Assembly (NCBI RefSeq): GCF_004795055.1
Contig: NZ_SSBJ01000003.1
Span: 124,001-188,000 of the forward strand
Length of the DNA: 64,000 nucleotides
Source: Streptomyces sp. A1136
Lineage (GTDB): Bacteria > Actinomycetota > Actinomycetes > Streptomycetales > Streptomycetaceae
Direction of reading: 5' to 3'
Shown: one piece after another, positions 25,549 through 34,553 of the stretch
How the letters are laid out: every line of letters begins with the position of its first letter
Numbering within the stretch: position 1 is the first letter of the stretch
Made by a program: the position numbers and the translations under genes
Notes under the pieces: generated by a model
Database searches by the model: none
Told to the model about the DNA's origin: nothing
What the model saw: the letters and a program-made list of their open reading frames with translations, nothing else

Positions 25549-25637
25549 GCCGGCGGCCGGGACGTCCGCCCCCCGCCCCCGCTGCCGGCCCGGCGCCCCG
25601 CGACCCCGGCGGTACGCGGCGTGCCGGGTGAGCGGGG

Positions 25638-26177
25638 CTACAGCGGCTTGACCAACAGTTCGAAGGCCAGGTCGCCGCGGAGCGGGATGCCGAAGCGCTC
25701 GTCGCCGTACGGGAAGGGGCTCAGCTCGCCGGTGCGCCGATAGCCGCGGCGCTCGTAGTAGGCGATGAGCTCCTCCCGTACGTTGACCACCGTCATCCGC
25801 ATCTCCTTGGCGCCCCACTGCTCGCGGGCTCGCCGCTCGGCCTCGGCCAGGACCTCCTTGCCGAGGCCGCCGCCCTGGAGCCCGGGGCGCACCGCGAACA
25901 TGCCGAAGTAGGCGTGGTCATCACGGTGTTCGAGCTGGCAGCAGGCGACGAGTTCACCCGCGCGCTCGACGACGAGCAGGACGCCGTCGGCGGCGTCGAT
26001 GATCTGGCGGACGCCGTCGGGGTCGGTGCGCTGACCGTCGAGGACGTCCGCCTCCGTGGTCCAGCCGGCCCGGCTGGCGTCACCGCGGTAGGCCGACTCG
26101 ACGAGCGCCACCAGGTCCGGTACGTCCGCGTCGACGGCGGGCCGGAAGCTCAGGGCGGCGGGGTGGGCGGTCGACAT
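25638..26177 (-). CDS. GNAT family N-acetyltransferase
   Basis: 179 aa. The acetyl-CoA site is FAVRPGLQGGGLGKEVLAEA (Q/RxxGxG/A), followed by MTVVNVREELIAYYERRGY, the usual GNAT motif B. Substrate unknown. Divergent from the DUF5134 gene at 26309. Confidence 0.88.
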   Translation of the reverse strand: MSTAHPAALSFRPAVDADVPDLVALVESAYRGDASRAGWTTEADVLDGQRTDPDGVRQIIDAADGVLLVVERAGELVACCQLEHRDDHAYFGMFAVRPGLQGGGLGKEVLAEAERRAREQWGAKEMRMTVVNVREELIAYYERRGYRRTGELSPFPYGDERFGIPLRGDLAFELLVKPL

Positions 26178-26308
26178 CGACGACTCCGTTCATCTGATCG
26201 GCATATGACATGCCGGGTACGGCACGCAGAGCCTATCCCGGGGCGGCGTGCGGTCCCCGCCGCAGGGGCATCTCTTCCCCTGACGCCGACGAACCGGGAG
26301 GTTCCGCC

Positions 26309-26890
26309 GTGCACGAATCCCCGCTGCCCTCCACCGCCTCCGCCGTCTCCGGCTGGCTGCTCGTCGCCCTCTGCGCGACCAGCGGTACGTACTGCCTGCT
26401 GCGGGCGAGCAGAGCGGGCCGGGCCTCGCGCGGCGCGGCCGCGGCCGAGGCCCTGATGGGGCTCGGGATGGCCGTGATGGCCGCGCCCTCCGGCGTCGGG
26501 ACCTGGGGGCCCCGGATCTTGCTGGGCGTCTTCTGCGCGGCCGCCGCGCACGCGCTGTGGCTGCTGCGGAGCGGCCCCCGCCACGCCCACCACGCGCACC
26601 ACGCCGTGGGTTCGCTGGCGATGGCCTACATGGCGTACCTCGGGCTCTCGGCGGGCGCCGGGCACGTACACGGGCACGGCCAGGGCGCGGGGCCGCCCCT
26701 GGTGACCGGGGCCCTGCTCGTGTACTTCGCGGGGTACGTCCTGCTGGGCGGGGCCCGGCTGGTGGCGGCCGGCGGTACGCAGGCCGCCACCGTGGGGGCG
26801 GGGCCGGTCGTCGAGGCCCCCGGCGAATTGACCCGGGCCTGTCGACTGACCATGGGCATCGGGATGTTGGCGATGCTGCTGAGCATGTGA
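26309..26890 (+). CDS. DUF5134 family membrane protein
   Basis: 193 aa from GTG 26309 (GGGAGG upstream). Five to six hydrophobic segments flank a His-rich loop (RHAHHAHHAVG, then HVHGHGQG), the hallmark recalled for DUF5134. The His cluster may bind metal at the membrane surface. Followed 79 bp later by a membrane M56 peptidase in the same direction. Confidence 0.75.
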   Translation: MHESPLPSTASAVSGWLLVALCATSGTYCLLRASRAGRASRGAAAAEALMGLGMAVMAAPSGVGTWGPRILLGVFCAAAAHALWLLRSGPRHAHHAHHAVGSLAMAYMAYLGLSAGAGHVHGHGQGAGPPLVTGALLVYFAGYVLLGGARLVAAGGTQAATVGAGPVVEAPGELTRACRLTMGIGMLAMLLSM

Positions 26891-26969
26891 CCGGTCGCGA
26901 AACGTGTCCTGCGTCACCAATGGCGCGGACCGTACCCGCAGGTAGCGCCCCCCTCATAGGGTGGCGGCC

Positions 26970-27908
26970 ATGATGGTCCCCGCCGTTCTCCTGCTGCTCG
27001 GCGCACTGACCGCGGTGCTCGCCCCCCGCCTGCTGGCCCGGGCCGAGTGGCCCGACCGCGAGCCGGTCGTGGCGCTGTGGGTGTGGCAGTGCGTGGTGGG
27101 CGCGGTGTTGCTGTGCCTGGCGCTGTCGATGCTGCTGAGCGCGGCGGCGGCCTGGCAGGCGGTGCGCGGACGGCTCTTCGCCGCCGCCCCGCGCGGGGTG
27201 GTCGACGCCTACGCGCTGGGCGCGGCGGGCGGTGCGTGGGCCGCCGCCACCGCGCTGGTACTGGCGGCCGGCGGCCTGTGGACCGGCGCGATGCTGACCC
27301 GTGAGGTGCTGCGCGCACGGGCCCGGCGGCGCGCCCGCGGGGCCGAACTGCGCGAGCGGGCACCGCTGTTGCCCGGGGAGGACCCGCAGGCCGCGCGTCT
27401 CGTGGTACTGGAGGGGCCGCGCCCCGAGGCGTGGTGGCAACCGGGTACGGTCCCGCAGCTGGTGGTCACCACCGCCGCGCTGGGCCGTTTGAAGGGCAGC
27501 CAACTGGACGCCGTGCTGGCCCACGAGCAGGGACACGTGGCGGCCCGCCACGACTGGCTGCTGCACTGCTCGCGGGCGCTGGCCGGGGGCTTCCCGCAGG
27601 TGCCGGTGTTCGCGGCGTTCGAGGCGGAGATGCACCGCCTGGTGGAGCTCGCCGCCGACGACGTCGCCTCGCGGCGGTTCGGGCGGCTCACCGTCGCGCT
27701 GGCCCTGGTGGGGCTCAACGAGGACCGCGGGGTGTTCGCCCTGGGCGCCGCCCCGGAGGCGCACGTGCCCCAGCGGGTGCGACGCCTGTTGTCCGCCGCT
27801 CCGCGGCTGTCCCCCGCCCGGCGGCTGCGGCTGACGGCACTGGCGACGCTGATGCCCGCGCTCCCGTTGGCGGTGGCCTTCGTCCCGGGCCTGAGCGCGC
27901 TCACGTAG
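26970..27908 (+). CDS. M56 family membrane metallopeptidase
   Basis: 312 aa from ATG 26970. A TAGGGT box (26957-26962) 7 nt upstream suggests a leaderless transcript; GTG 26961 and ATG 26973 are in frame. Several membrane helices surround the zinc motif VLAHEQGHVAARHDW (HExxH), with a further Glu in ELAADDVAS. BlaR1/MecR1-type peptidase core without a sensor domain. In Streptomyces such genes often pair with a BlaI repressor, but none is adjacent here. Confidence 0.85.
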   Translation: MMVPAVLLLLGALTAVLAPRLLARAEWPDREPVVALWVWQCVVGAVLLCLALSMLLSAAAAWQAVRGRLFAAAPRGVVDAYALGAAGGAWAAATALVLAAGGLWTGAMLTREVLRARARRRARGAELRERAPLLPGEDPQAARLVVLEGPRPEAWWQPGTVPQLVVTTAALGRLKGSQLDAVLAHEQGHVAARHDWLLHCSRALAGGFPQVPVFAAFEAEMHRLVELAADDVASRRFGRLTVALALVGLNEDRGVFALGAAPEAHVPQRVRRLLSAAPRLSPARRLRLTALATLMPALPLAVAFVPGLSALT

Positions 27909-28024
27909 GCCGCACCCTTCCGGATCGCGCCGCGCCCGCGGCCCGGTCCCGTCCGCGAAAGCCGCTCCCCCGACCGGTGCCTCCGGGAGGCGCCCGGGAC
28001 CGCGGCGCCTGGCAGGCTGGTGCC

Positions 28025-28444
28025 ATGGACGCACCCACCCCCGGCGCATGGCTGCGCGCGGGCATCAGTCGCGACGGCGGACCGCTGCGCGAGGACGAGC
28101 ACGTCGTCTGGCTCCAGAGCGGCCCCTGCTACGCGGACAGCCGCGGCTTCGCCGGGACCACGTCCTACGACGGGCGGCGGGTCACCTTCCACCACGAGGT
28201 CGGCTCCCCCGGCGAGGACGTCGGAGCGCTGCGCGCGGAGGGCGACGGACTGGTCGAGACCGGCACGAACACCGACGGGAGCACGTTCCTGGAGGTGTAG
28301 ACCCCCCTGGGCGGCGTCGAAGGGCCCGAGGGTTCCTGGCGCGCGGGCGGAAGCCAGACCGTCCGCGTCGGCCGGCACGTCGTCCATGTGGACGGTGCGG
28401 GCGTCGGCGCCCATTTCGAGTTGCCGGGCCCCGGGCGGAACTGA
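28025..28444 (+). pseudogene. Small conserved-looking gene interrupted by an in-frame TAG
   Basis: ATG 28025 opens 91 codons (MDAPTPGAWLRAGISRDGG ... GSTFLEV) to TAG at 28298-28300. The same frame then continues 47 more codons (TPLGGVEGPEGSWRAGG, then VHVDGAGVGAHFELPGPG) to TGA 28442-28444, with the same strong G/C third-position bias. A Trp TGG or Glu GAG changed to TAG would explain it. The whole 139-residue product looks like a small lipocalin-like beta barrel, but I do not recognise a named family. Confidence 0.6.
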
Positions 28445-28515
28445 GACACGCCCCGGGCGTTCGCGCGGCACCGGCGAGCGTGGGGGCCGGCCGGCTCGGG
28501 CCCGCCGTGGCCCGC

Positions 28516-28548
28516 TGTTCTGGGCGATCCCCCGCGTCGCCCAGAACA
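28516..28548. promoter_or_regulatory. 12-bp perfect inverted repeat before a TetR gene
   Basis: TGTTCTGGGCGA (28516-28527) and TCGCCCAGAACA (28537-28548), 9-bp spacer. The right arm ends 17 bp before a TATATT -10-like box (28566-28571) and 53 bp before the TetR ATG, so it covers the -35 position. Probable autoregulatory operator; it could also terminate the preceding gene. Confidence 0.6.
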
Positions 28549-28601
28549 ACAGACCGCGCGCTGAGTATATTGGCCCGGAGCCAGTCAACGCAGGAGTAAG
28601 C

Positions 28602-29225
28602 ATGGTCCCGCGCAGCGCATCGGTCAATGAAGAATTGCGCAGGCGTTCCCGGGAACGACTGCTCCAGGCAGCGGTGGAACTCGTGGGCGAGCGCGGCTAC
28701 GAAGCCACCACCCTCGGCGACATCGCCGACCGGGCCGGAGCCGCCCGGGGCCTGATCTCGTACTACTTCCCGGGCAAACGCCAGTTGCTCCAGTCCGCCG
28801 TCCACCGGCTGATGCACCTGACCCTGGAGGCGGCCCTGGAGCGGCCGCCCCGGACCGACGACGGCCGCGAGCGGATGGCCCGCGCCATCGACGCCGTCCT
28901 CGGGCTGGCCGTGGACCGGCCCCGCCTGATGCGCACCCACATGGCCGGCATCCTCCAAGCCGACGGCTTCGTCCGGTGCGCGGAGCAGCAGCGCCTCGCG
29001 GAGCTGCTGCGGGACACCGTCGTCCGGTACGGCTCGACGGACGTGGACACCGACTACCCCCTCCTGCGGGCGCTGCTGATGGGTGCCGTGGTGGCGGTGT
29101 TGCTGCCGGGGGCGCCGATGCCGGCCGCTCGACTGCGGGCCGAGCTGTTCCAGCGGTACGGGCTGGACTGGGAGCTCGGCTTCCCGCCGGCCGGAGGGCC
29201 GCCCGAGGGAACCTTTCCGCGCTGA
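28602..29225 (+). CDS. TetR family transcriptional regulator
   Basis: 207 aa from ATG 28602 with AGGAG at 28592-28596. The N-terminal helix-turn-helix is clear (ERLLQAAVELVGERGYEATT, then AARGLISYYFPGKRQLL). The ligand domain carries a DRPRLMRTHMAGIL segment, a pattern I cannot tie to a known ligand. A perfect inverted repeat overlaps its promoter. Possible targets are itself and the reductase gene at 29338. Confidence 0.9.
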   Translation: MVPRSASVNEELRRRSRERLLQAAVELVGERGYEATTLGDIADRAGAARGLISYYFPGKRQLLQSAVHRLMHLTLEAALERPPRTDDGRERMARAIDAVLGLAVDRPRLMRTHMAGILQADGFVRCAEQQRLAELLRDTVVRYGSTDVDTDYPLLRALLMGAVVAVLLPGAPMPAARLRAELFQRYGLDWELGFPPAGGPPEGTFPR

Positions 29226-29337
29226 GTGACCGGGGCGGCGGCCACCCGGGACGCCGATGTCCACCGGATGCGCGCCGCGGGCTGACGGGCACGGCACCCG
29301 GTGTCATGCTGGGAGCACCTGCGGGAGGAGCTCCGCC

Positions 29338-30693
29338 GTGCTTCGTGTCGCCGTCGTCGGTTCGGGCCCCAGCGGGGTCTACGCCGCGCAGACCCTGGTC
29401 CAGCAGCGCGAGGTGCCGGGCGTCCGGGTGGACGTACTGGACCGGCTGCCGGCGCCGTACGGGCTCGTGCGGTACGGGGTGGCCCCCGACCACGAGAAGA
29501 TCAAGTCGCTGACCGGAAGCCTGCGCTCCGTCCTGGAGGACGAGCGGATCCGCTTCCTCGGCAACGTGGAGGTGGGCGGTCCGGCCCTGCCGGTGACCCG
29601 GCTGCGTGAGCTGTACCACGCGGTCGTGTACTGCGTCGGCGCCGCCGAGGACCGTCATCTGGGCGTCCCCGGCGAGGAGTTGCCCGGCGTCCACTCGGCG
29701 ACGGCTTTCGTCTCCTGGTACAGCGGCCACCCCGACGCGGCGGACGCGGCCTTCGACCTGTCCGGCGTCACGTCCGCGGTGGTGATCGGCGCGGGCAACG
29801 TCGCGGTCGACGTGACCCGCATCCTGGCCCGCGGCGTGCCCGAGCTGACCCCGACGGACATGCCGCAGGCCGCCCTGGGCGCGCTCGCGGCCAGTGGGGT
29901 GCGCGCGGTGTCGATGGTGGCCCGACGGGGCCCCTCCCAGGGCAAGTTCACCACCAAGGAACTCCGGGAGCTGGGCACGCTGCCGGGGGTGGGCGTCCGG
30001 GTGAGGCCCGCCGAACTGGCGCTGGACCCCGCGTACGCGGACCCGGGGGCGGCCGCCGCGTTGCCCGCTGTGGCCCGACGGAACCTGGAGGTGCTGCGCG
30101 CCTGGGGCGCGGCCGACCCGGACCCGGCGGAGCGGGACATCACGCTGCGGTTCTACCTGCGGCCGGTGGAGGTGCTGGCCGGGCCCGACGGGAGCGCCGC
30201 CGCGGTGCGGTTCGAGCGGACCGCGCCCGACGGGCGGGGCGGGGTGGGCGGCACGGGGGTGTACGAGGACGTCGAGGCGCGCCTGGTGCTGCGCTCGGTG
30301 GGGTACCGGGGCGTGCCGCTGCCCGGGCTGCCCTTCGACCCGACGACGGGCACCGTCCCGCACGCGGCGGGCCGGGTGCTGCGCGCCGGACGGGCCTCGG
30401 TCGGCGAGTACGTCGCGGGCTGGATCAAGCGCGGTCCCACCGGGGTGATCGGCACCAACCGGCCGTGCGCCAAGGAGACGGCGTCCTCCCTGCTCCAGGA
30501 CGCGGGGGCGCTGGCCCGCCGCGAGCCGGGGCCGGACCCCCTGGACACGATGCGCGCGGCGGGGCTGCGGCCCGTGTTGTGGCCCGGATGGCTGGCCATC
30601 GAGACGGCCGAGGCCGATCTGGGCCGCTCGCTGGGGCGCCGTTCGGTCAAGATCCCGGACTGGGCGGGCCTGCTGGGCGCGGCCGGTTCGTAG
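29338..30693 (+). CDS. Ferredoxin-NADP reductase-type FAD oxidoreductase (FprA-like)
   Basis: 451 aa from GTG 29338 with GGGAGGAG at 29323-29330. FAD motif VAVVGSGPSGVYAAQ; then PAPYGLVRYGVAPDHEKIK, VVIGAGNVAVDVTRIL (NADP site) and the C-terminal AGWIKRGPTGVIGTNRPCAK, all typical of adrenodoxin-reductase/FprA enzymes. It passes electrons between NADPH and ferredoxin, for example for cytochromes P450. No ferredoxin or P450 gene is adjacent. Confidence 0.92.
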   Translation: MLRVAVVGSGPSGVYAAQTLVQQREVPGVRVDVLDRLPAPYGLVRYGVAPDHEKIKSLTGSLRSVLEDERIRFLGNVEVGGPALPVTRLRELYHAVVYCVGAAEDRHLGVPGEELPGVHSATAFVSWYSGHPDAADAAFDLSGVTSAVVIGAGNVAVDVTRILARGVPELTPTDMPQAALGALAASGVRAVSMVARRGPSQGKFTTKELRELGTLPGVGVRVRPAELALDPAYADPGAAAALPAVARRNLEVLRAWGAADPDPAERDITLRFYLRPVEVLAGPDGSAAAVRFERTAPDGRGGVGGTGVYEDVEARLVLRSVGYRGVPLPGLPFDPTTGTVPHAAGRVLRAGRASVGEYVAGWIKRGPTGVIGTNRPCAKETASSLLQDAGALARREPGPDPLDTMRAAGLRPVLWPGWLAIETAEADLGRSLGRRSVKIPDWAGLLGAAGS

Positions 30694-30762
30694 CCCTCGG
30701 GCGCGCGTCGGGTTGGGTAGCCGCGGTGGTCGCCCTCGGGCGTACGGCGGGTGACGCGGCCC

Positions 30763-31128
30763 TCAGGCGTGCGCGCCCGGTCCGGTCAGGCGGGCCGCTT
30801 CGGCGGTGGCCGCCGTGAGGACGGCGTCCAGGAGGCCCGGGAAGAGGGACTCCAGGTCGGCGCGGCGCAAGTCGTTCAGCTTGGTGGTGCCCCGGTAGGT
30901 CTGGCGCACGACACCGGCCTCGCGCAGGACGCGGAAGTGGTGGGTGGTGGTGGACTTGGTCACCGGCAGCTCGAAGTGGGAGCAGGCCAGCTCCTCGTCG
31001 ACGGTGGCCAGTTCCCGCACGATGGACAGCCGGACGGCATCGGAAAGGGCGTGCAGGACACCCTCCAGCCTGATCTCGGCGGTCTCGGGATGGGCGAGCG
31101 GGCGGGTGGCGGCGGCCGGTTCGGGCAT
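30763..31128 (-). CDS. ArsR-type winged-helix regulator
   Basis: 121 aa from ATG 31126-31128 with GGAGGAG upstream. Winged-helix features: LHALSDAVRLSIVRELATV, then TKSTTTHHFRVLREAGVVRQ (recognition helix) and a wing. No CxC or other metal-site Cys pair, so it is not a classical metal sensor. It lies 160 bp after the Old Yellow Enzyme gene on the same strand. Both promoters carry TACGA/TCGTA half-sites, so it probably represses itself and the enzyme (inference). Confidence 0.85.
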   Translation of the reverse strand: MPEPAAATRPLAHPETAEIRLEGVLHALSDAVRLSIVRELATVDEELACSHFELPVTKSTTTHHFRVLREAGVVRQTYRGTTKLNDLRRADLESLFPGLLDAVLTAATAEAARLTGPGAHA

Positions 31129-31226
31129 CTGCTCCTCCACTCGCTCGCTCGTCCATGGTCGGTCGGTCACCGGTCGGTCATCCGGTCGGCACGGCCGGCC
31201 GACGGCGCGGGACGCCCGCACCGAGG

Positions 31227-31242
31227 TACGAGAACCATCGTA
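31227..31242 (-). promoter_or_regulatory. TACGA-N6-TCGTA site before the ArsR gene
   Basis: TACGA (31227-31231) and TCGTA (31238-31242) form an inverted repeat ~100 bp upstream of the regulator start. It uses the same half-sites as the array at 32437-32498. Confidence 0.5.
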
Positions 31243-31288
31243 GGACACGCGGGGGCGCCGGCGGGCGGCGACCGGCGCCGCCCGGCGT

Positions 31289-32389
31289 TCACCAGGCGCG
31301 GTGGTAGGGGGCGGGCGTGCGGGGTTCCACGCCCAGTTCGACGGCGGCGCGGCGGGCCCAGTAGGGGTCCCGGAGCAGTTCGCGGCCGAGCAGGACCGCG
31401 TCGGCCTCGCCGTTGGCCAGGACCTTCTCCGCCTGGGCCGGCTCGGTGATCAGTCCCACCGCGGCCGTCGGCAGGCCGGTCTCGCGCTTGACCCGGGCGG
31501 CGAAGGGCACCTGGTAGCCGGGGCCGACCGGGATGCCGACCCGCGGGGCCAGTCCGCCCGTGGAGACGTCCAGCAGGTCCACACCGTGCTCCCGGAGCAG
31601 TCCGGCCAGACGGACGGTGTCGTCGGCGGTCCAACCCCCCTCCTCCAGCCAGTCGGTGGCGGAGATCCGGAAGAACAGCGGCAGTTCCTCGGGCCACACC
31701 TCCCGTACGGCGTCCACGATGTCGAGGGCGAGGCGGGTGCGGTTCTCGAAGGAGCCGCCGTACTCGTCGGTGCGCCGGTTGCTGTGCGGGGAGAGGAATT
31801 CGCCGATGAGATAGCCGTGGGCGCCGTGGATCTCCAGGAGCTCGTAGCCGGCCGCCAGGGCGCGCCGGGCGGCGCCGGCGAACTGGGCGACGATCGTACG
31901 GATCTCCTCCCCCGTCAGCTCGTGCGGTACGGGGTCGCCTTCGGCGAACGGCACCGGGCTCGGGGCGAGCGGCTGCCAGCCGTGCGCCTCGGCGCCGACC
32001 GGCCGACCGCCCTTCCAGGGGCGCTCGGTGGAGCCCTTGCGGCCGCTGTGCGCGATCTGGATGCCCGGGACCGCGCCCTGCGCCTTGACGAAGGCGGTGA
32101 TCGGGCGCAGCGCCTCGGTCTGGGTGTCGTTCCAGAGGCCGAGGTCGTAGGGGGTGATCCGGCCTTCCGGGGAGACGGCGGTGGCCTCCTGGATGATCAG
32201 GCCGGTGCCGCCGACGGCGCGGGCCGCGTAGTGGGCGACGTGCCACTCGTCGGCCACGCCCGCGCGGGGGCCGTCGGGCTCGGCGCTGTACTGGCACATC
32301 GGGGCCATCCACACACGGTTCGGGATGGTCACCGACCGCACGGTGTAGGGCTGGAACAAGGCGGCGAAGTCGGCCGGGGCGGCACTCAT
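31289..32389 (-). CDS. NADH:flavin oxidoreductase, Old Yellow Enzyme family (YqjM-like)
   Basis: 366 aa from ATG 32387-32389. TIM-barrel OYE motifs: VWMAPMCQYSAEPDG, IQIAHSGRKGS, LEIHGAHGYLIGEFLSPHSN (substrate-binding His pair), GGSFENRTR and ADAVLLGRELLRDPYWARRA. It reduces activated C=C bonds with NAD(P)H through FMN, commonly answering electrophile or quinone stress. A four-fold 17-bp operator array sits in its promoter, and an ArsR gene follows. Confidence 0.93.
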   Translation of the reverse strand: MSAAPADFAALFQPYTVRSVTIPNRVWMAPMCQYSAEPDGPRAGVADEWHVAHYAARAVGGTGLIIQEATAVSPEGRITPYDLGLWNDTQTEALRPITAFVKAQGAVPGIQIAHSGRKGSTERPWKGGRPVGAEAHGWQPLAPSPVPFAEGDPVPHELTGEEIRTIVAQFAGAARRALAAGYELLEIHGAHGYLIGEFLSPHSNRRTDEYGGSFENRTRLALDIVDAVREVWPEELPLFFRISATDWLEEGGWTADDTVRLAGLLREHGVDLLDVSTGGLAPRVGIPVGPGYQVPFAARVKRETGLPTAAVGLITEPAQAEKVLANGEADAVLLGRELLRDPYWARRAAVELGVEPRTPAPYHRAW

Positions 32390-32436
32390 CAGTCTCTCCA
32401 GGGATCACCGGGACGCGCGCCACCGGACGACCCGGC

Positions 32437-32498
32437 GGCAAGTACGAGGGTCACCGTACTACGAATTTCCTCGTACTACGAGACCTCTCGTACTAGTG
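32437..32498 (-). promoter_or_regulatory. Iterated 17-bp operator array
   Basis: Four units recur every 17 bp: GGCAAGTACGA (32437), CCGTACTACGA (32454), TCGTACTACGA (32471, a perfect palindrome) and TCGTACTAGTG (32488). The centre two are strong and the outer ones keep one half. They lie 48-109 bp upstream of the Old Yellow Enzyme ATG. Probable cooperative binding site of the ArsR-type repressor encoded downstream. Confidence 0.75.
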
Positions 32499-32613
32499 GC
32501 CCGACACCGCCACGCCGCCGCCACGGGCCGCCGCTCCGCGCCGCTGTCGGCGGTCGGGTGCACACTGGCCGGAAAGCTGCCGTGCACGACGAGAACGTCC
32601 GGAGGTGTCGGCC

Positions 32614-33705
32614 ATGTCCGACGTGCTACTGCTCGCGGGCACCCGCAAGGGGCTCTTCATCGGCCGGCGCGCGGACGCCGGCCCCTGGAGGTTCGACGGT
32701 CCCCACTTCAACGCCCAGGCCGTGTCCGCCGTCGCCATCGACGTACGGGCGCCCGCGCCGCGCCTCCTGGTGGGCGGCGACAGCGCGCACTGGGGACCGT
32801 CCGTCTTCACCTCCGACGACCTCGGCGCCACCTGGCGCGAACCCGCCACCGCCGCCGTGAGGTTCCCGAAGGACACCGGCGCCTCGCTGGAACGGGTCTG
32901 GCAGCTCCAGCCGGCGGGGCCGGAGGCACCTGACGTGGTCTATGCCGGGACGGAACCGGCGGCGCTGTTCCGCTCGACCGACCGCGGCGAATCCTTCACC
33001 CTGGTCCGCGCCTTGTGGGAACACCCCACCCGGTCCCGTTGGGTGCCGGGCGGCGGCGGCGAGGGGCTGCACACGGTGATCACCCACCCGGCCGACCCGG
33101 ACGCGGTCACGGTGGCCGTCTCCACCGCGGGCGTCTTCCGGACCGAGGACGGCGGCGAGAGCTGGGCCCCGTCCAACCACGGGGTCTCCGCGGTGTTCCT
33201 GCCTGACCCGCAGCCCGAGTTCGGGCAGTGCGTCCACAAGATCGCCCGGGACGCCGCCGACCCGGACCGGCTGTACCTCCAGAACCACTGGGGGGTGTAC
33301 CGCAGCGACGACGCGGGCACCGCCTGGACCGACATCGGCGCGGGGCTGCCGTCCGACTTCGGCTTCGCGGTGGCCGCCCACCCCCACCGGCCCGACACCG
33401 CCTACGTCTTCCCGCTCAACGCCGACTCCGACCGCGTCCCGGCGGAGCGCCGCTGTCGGGTCTTTCGCACCCGCGACGCCGGGGCGACGTGGGAACCCCT
33501 GTCGAACGGCCTGCCCACCGAACACCACTACGGCACCGTGCTGCGGGACGCGCTGTGCACGGACGACGCGGATCCGGCCGGGATCTACTTCGGCAACCGC
33601 AACGGCGAGCTGTACGCGAGCCATGACGACGGGGACAGTTGGCAGTTGCTGGCGGAGCACCTGCCGGACGTGCTCTGCGTGCGGGCGGCGGCCCTGCGTC
33701 GATAG
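32614..33705 (+). CDS. BNR/Asp-box repeat beta-propeller protein
   Basis: 363 aa from ATG 32614 (GGAGG at 32601-32605). At least six Asp-boxes (S/T-x-D-x-G-x-x-W/F) are spaced along the protein: TSDDLGATW, STDRGESF, TEDGGESW, SDDAGTAW, TRDAGATW and SHDDGDSW. This gives a sialidase/VPS10-like propeller. No signal peptide, so it is likely cytoplasmic; no sialidase Arg triad is evident. Function unknown. Confidence 0.85.
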   Translation: MSDVLLLAGTRKGLFIGRRADAGPWRFDGPHFNAQAVSAVAIDVRAPAPRLLVGGDSAHWGPSVFTSDDLGATWREPATAAVRFPKDTGASLERVWQLQPAGPEAPDVVYAGTEPAALFRSTDRGESFTLVRALWEHPTRSRWVPGGGGEGLHTVITHPADPDAVTVAVSTAGVFRTEDGGESWAPSNHGVSAVFLPDPQPEFGQCVHKIARDAADPDRLYLQNHWGVYRSDDAGTAWTDIGAGLPSDFGFAVAAHPHRPDTAYVFPLNADSDRVPAERRCRVFRTRDAGATWEPLSNGLPTEHHYGTVLRDALCTDDADPAGIYFGNRNGELYASHDDGDSWQLLAEHLPDVLCVRAAALRR

Positions 33706-33736
33706 GGCGGCGAATGGGCCAGTAGAGTGACTGCCC

Positions 33737-34423
33737 GTGGCAGCACGACCGTTGAACGAGATCGTCGAGCCGGGCTGGGCCCGGGCTCTGGAGCCGGTGG
33801 CGGCGCAGGTCGCCGCGATGGGCGACTTCCTGCGCGCCGAGATCGCGGCGGGCAGGACCTACCTGCCGGCCGGGCCGAACGTGCTGCGCGCCTTCCAGCA
33901 GCCCTTCGACGAGGTCAAGGTGCTGATCGTCGGGCAGGACCCCTACCCGACGCCGGGCCACGCCATGGGCCTGTCCTTCTCCGTCGCGCCCGACGTCAGC
34001 CCGTGGCCGCCGAGCCTGGACAACATCTTCCGCGAGCTGAACGCGGACCTCGGCGTGCCCCGGCCGGCGAACGGCGACCTGACCCCGTGGACCCGCCAGG
34101 GCGTCCTGCTCCTCAACCGCGCGCTCACCACCGCCCCGCGCAAGACCGGCGGCCACCGCGGCAAGGGCTGGGAGGCGGTCACCGAGCAGGCGATCCGCGC
34201 GCTGGCCGCGCGCGGGAAGCCGCTGGTGTCGGTGCTGTGGGGTCGGGACGCCCGCAACGTGCGACCGCTGCTGGGCGAACTGCCGGCGGTCGAGTCCGTG
34301 CACCCCTCGCCCATGTCGGCCGCCAACGGGTTCTTCGGCTCCCGGCCGTTCAGCAAGGTGAACGACCTGCTGGTGCGACAGGGCGTGGCGCCGGTGGACT
34401 GGCGTCTGCCGACCGCCGGTTGA
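33737..34423 (+). CDS. ung: Uracil-DNA glycosylase (family 1)
   Basis: 228 aa from GTG 33737. A TAGAGT box (33723-33728) 8 nt upstream suggests a leaderless transcript. Catalytic motif [15 protein letters not shown] (general-base Asp) and [15 protein letters not shown] (His, minor-groove loop) define family-1 UDG. It removes uracil from DNA to start base excision repair. Length is typical. Confidence 0.96.
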   Translation: MAARPLNEIVEPGWARALEPVAAQVAAMGDFLRAEIAAGRTYLPAGPNVLRAFQQPFDEVKVLIVGQDPYPTPGHAMGLSFSVAPDVSPWPPSLDNIFRELNADLGVPRPANGDLTPWTRQGVLLLNRALTTAPRKTGGHRGKGWEAVTEQAIRALAARGKPLVSVLWGRDARNVRPLLGELPAVESVHPSPMSAANGFFGSRPFSKVNDLLVRQGVAPVDWRLPTAG

Positions 34424-34553
34424 ACCACTCCGGTCGATAGGTGGCCTCTACAGCCGACCGTGTCTCACATTCAGCGGATAAATACGGACAGAAGCCGCCG
34501 GAAATGACCCTGCTTGAACAACCGGTTCCGATAAACCAGTAGCATGCGGCGCC

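Noticed and set aside
28298..28300. TAG as a recoded amino acid codon (pyrrolysine-like)
   Set aside because: No pyl genes or recoding element are visible, and Streptomyces use TAG as a stop; a nonsense mutation is simpler.
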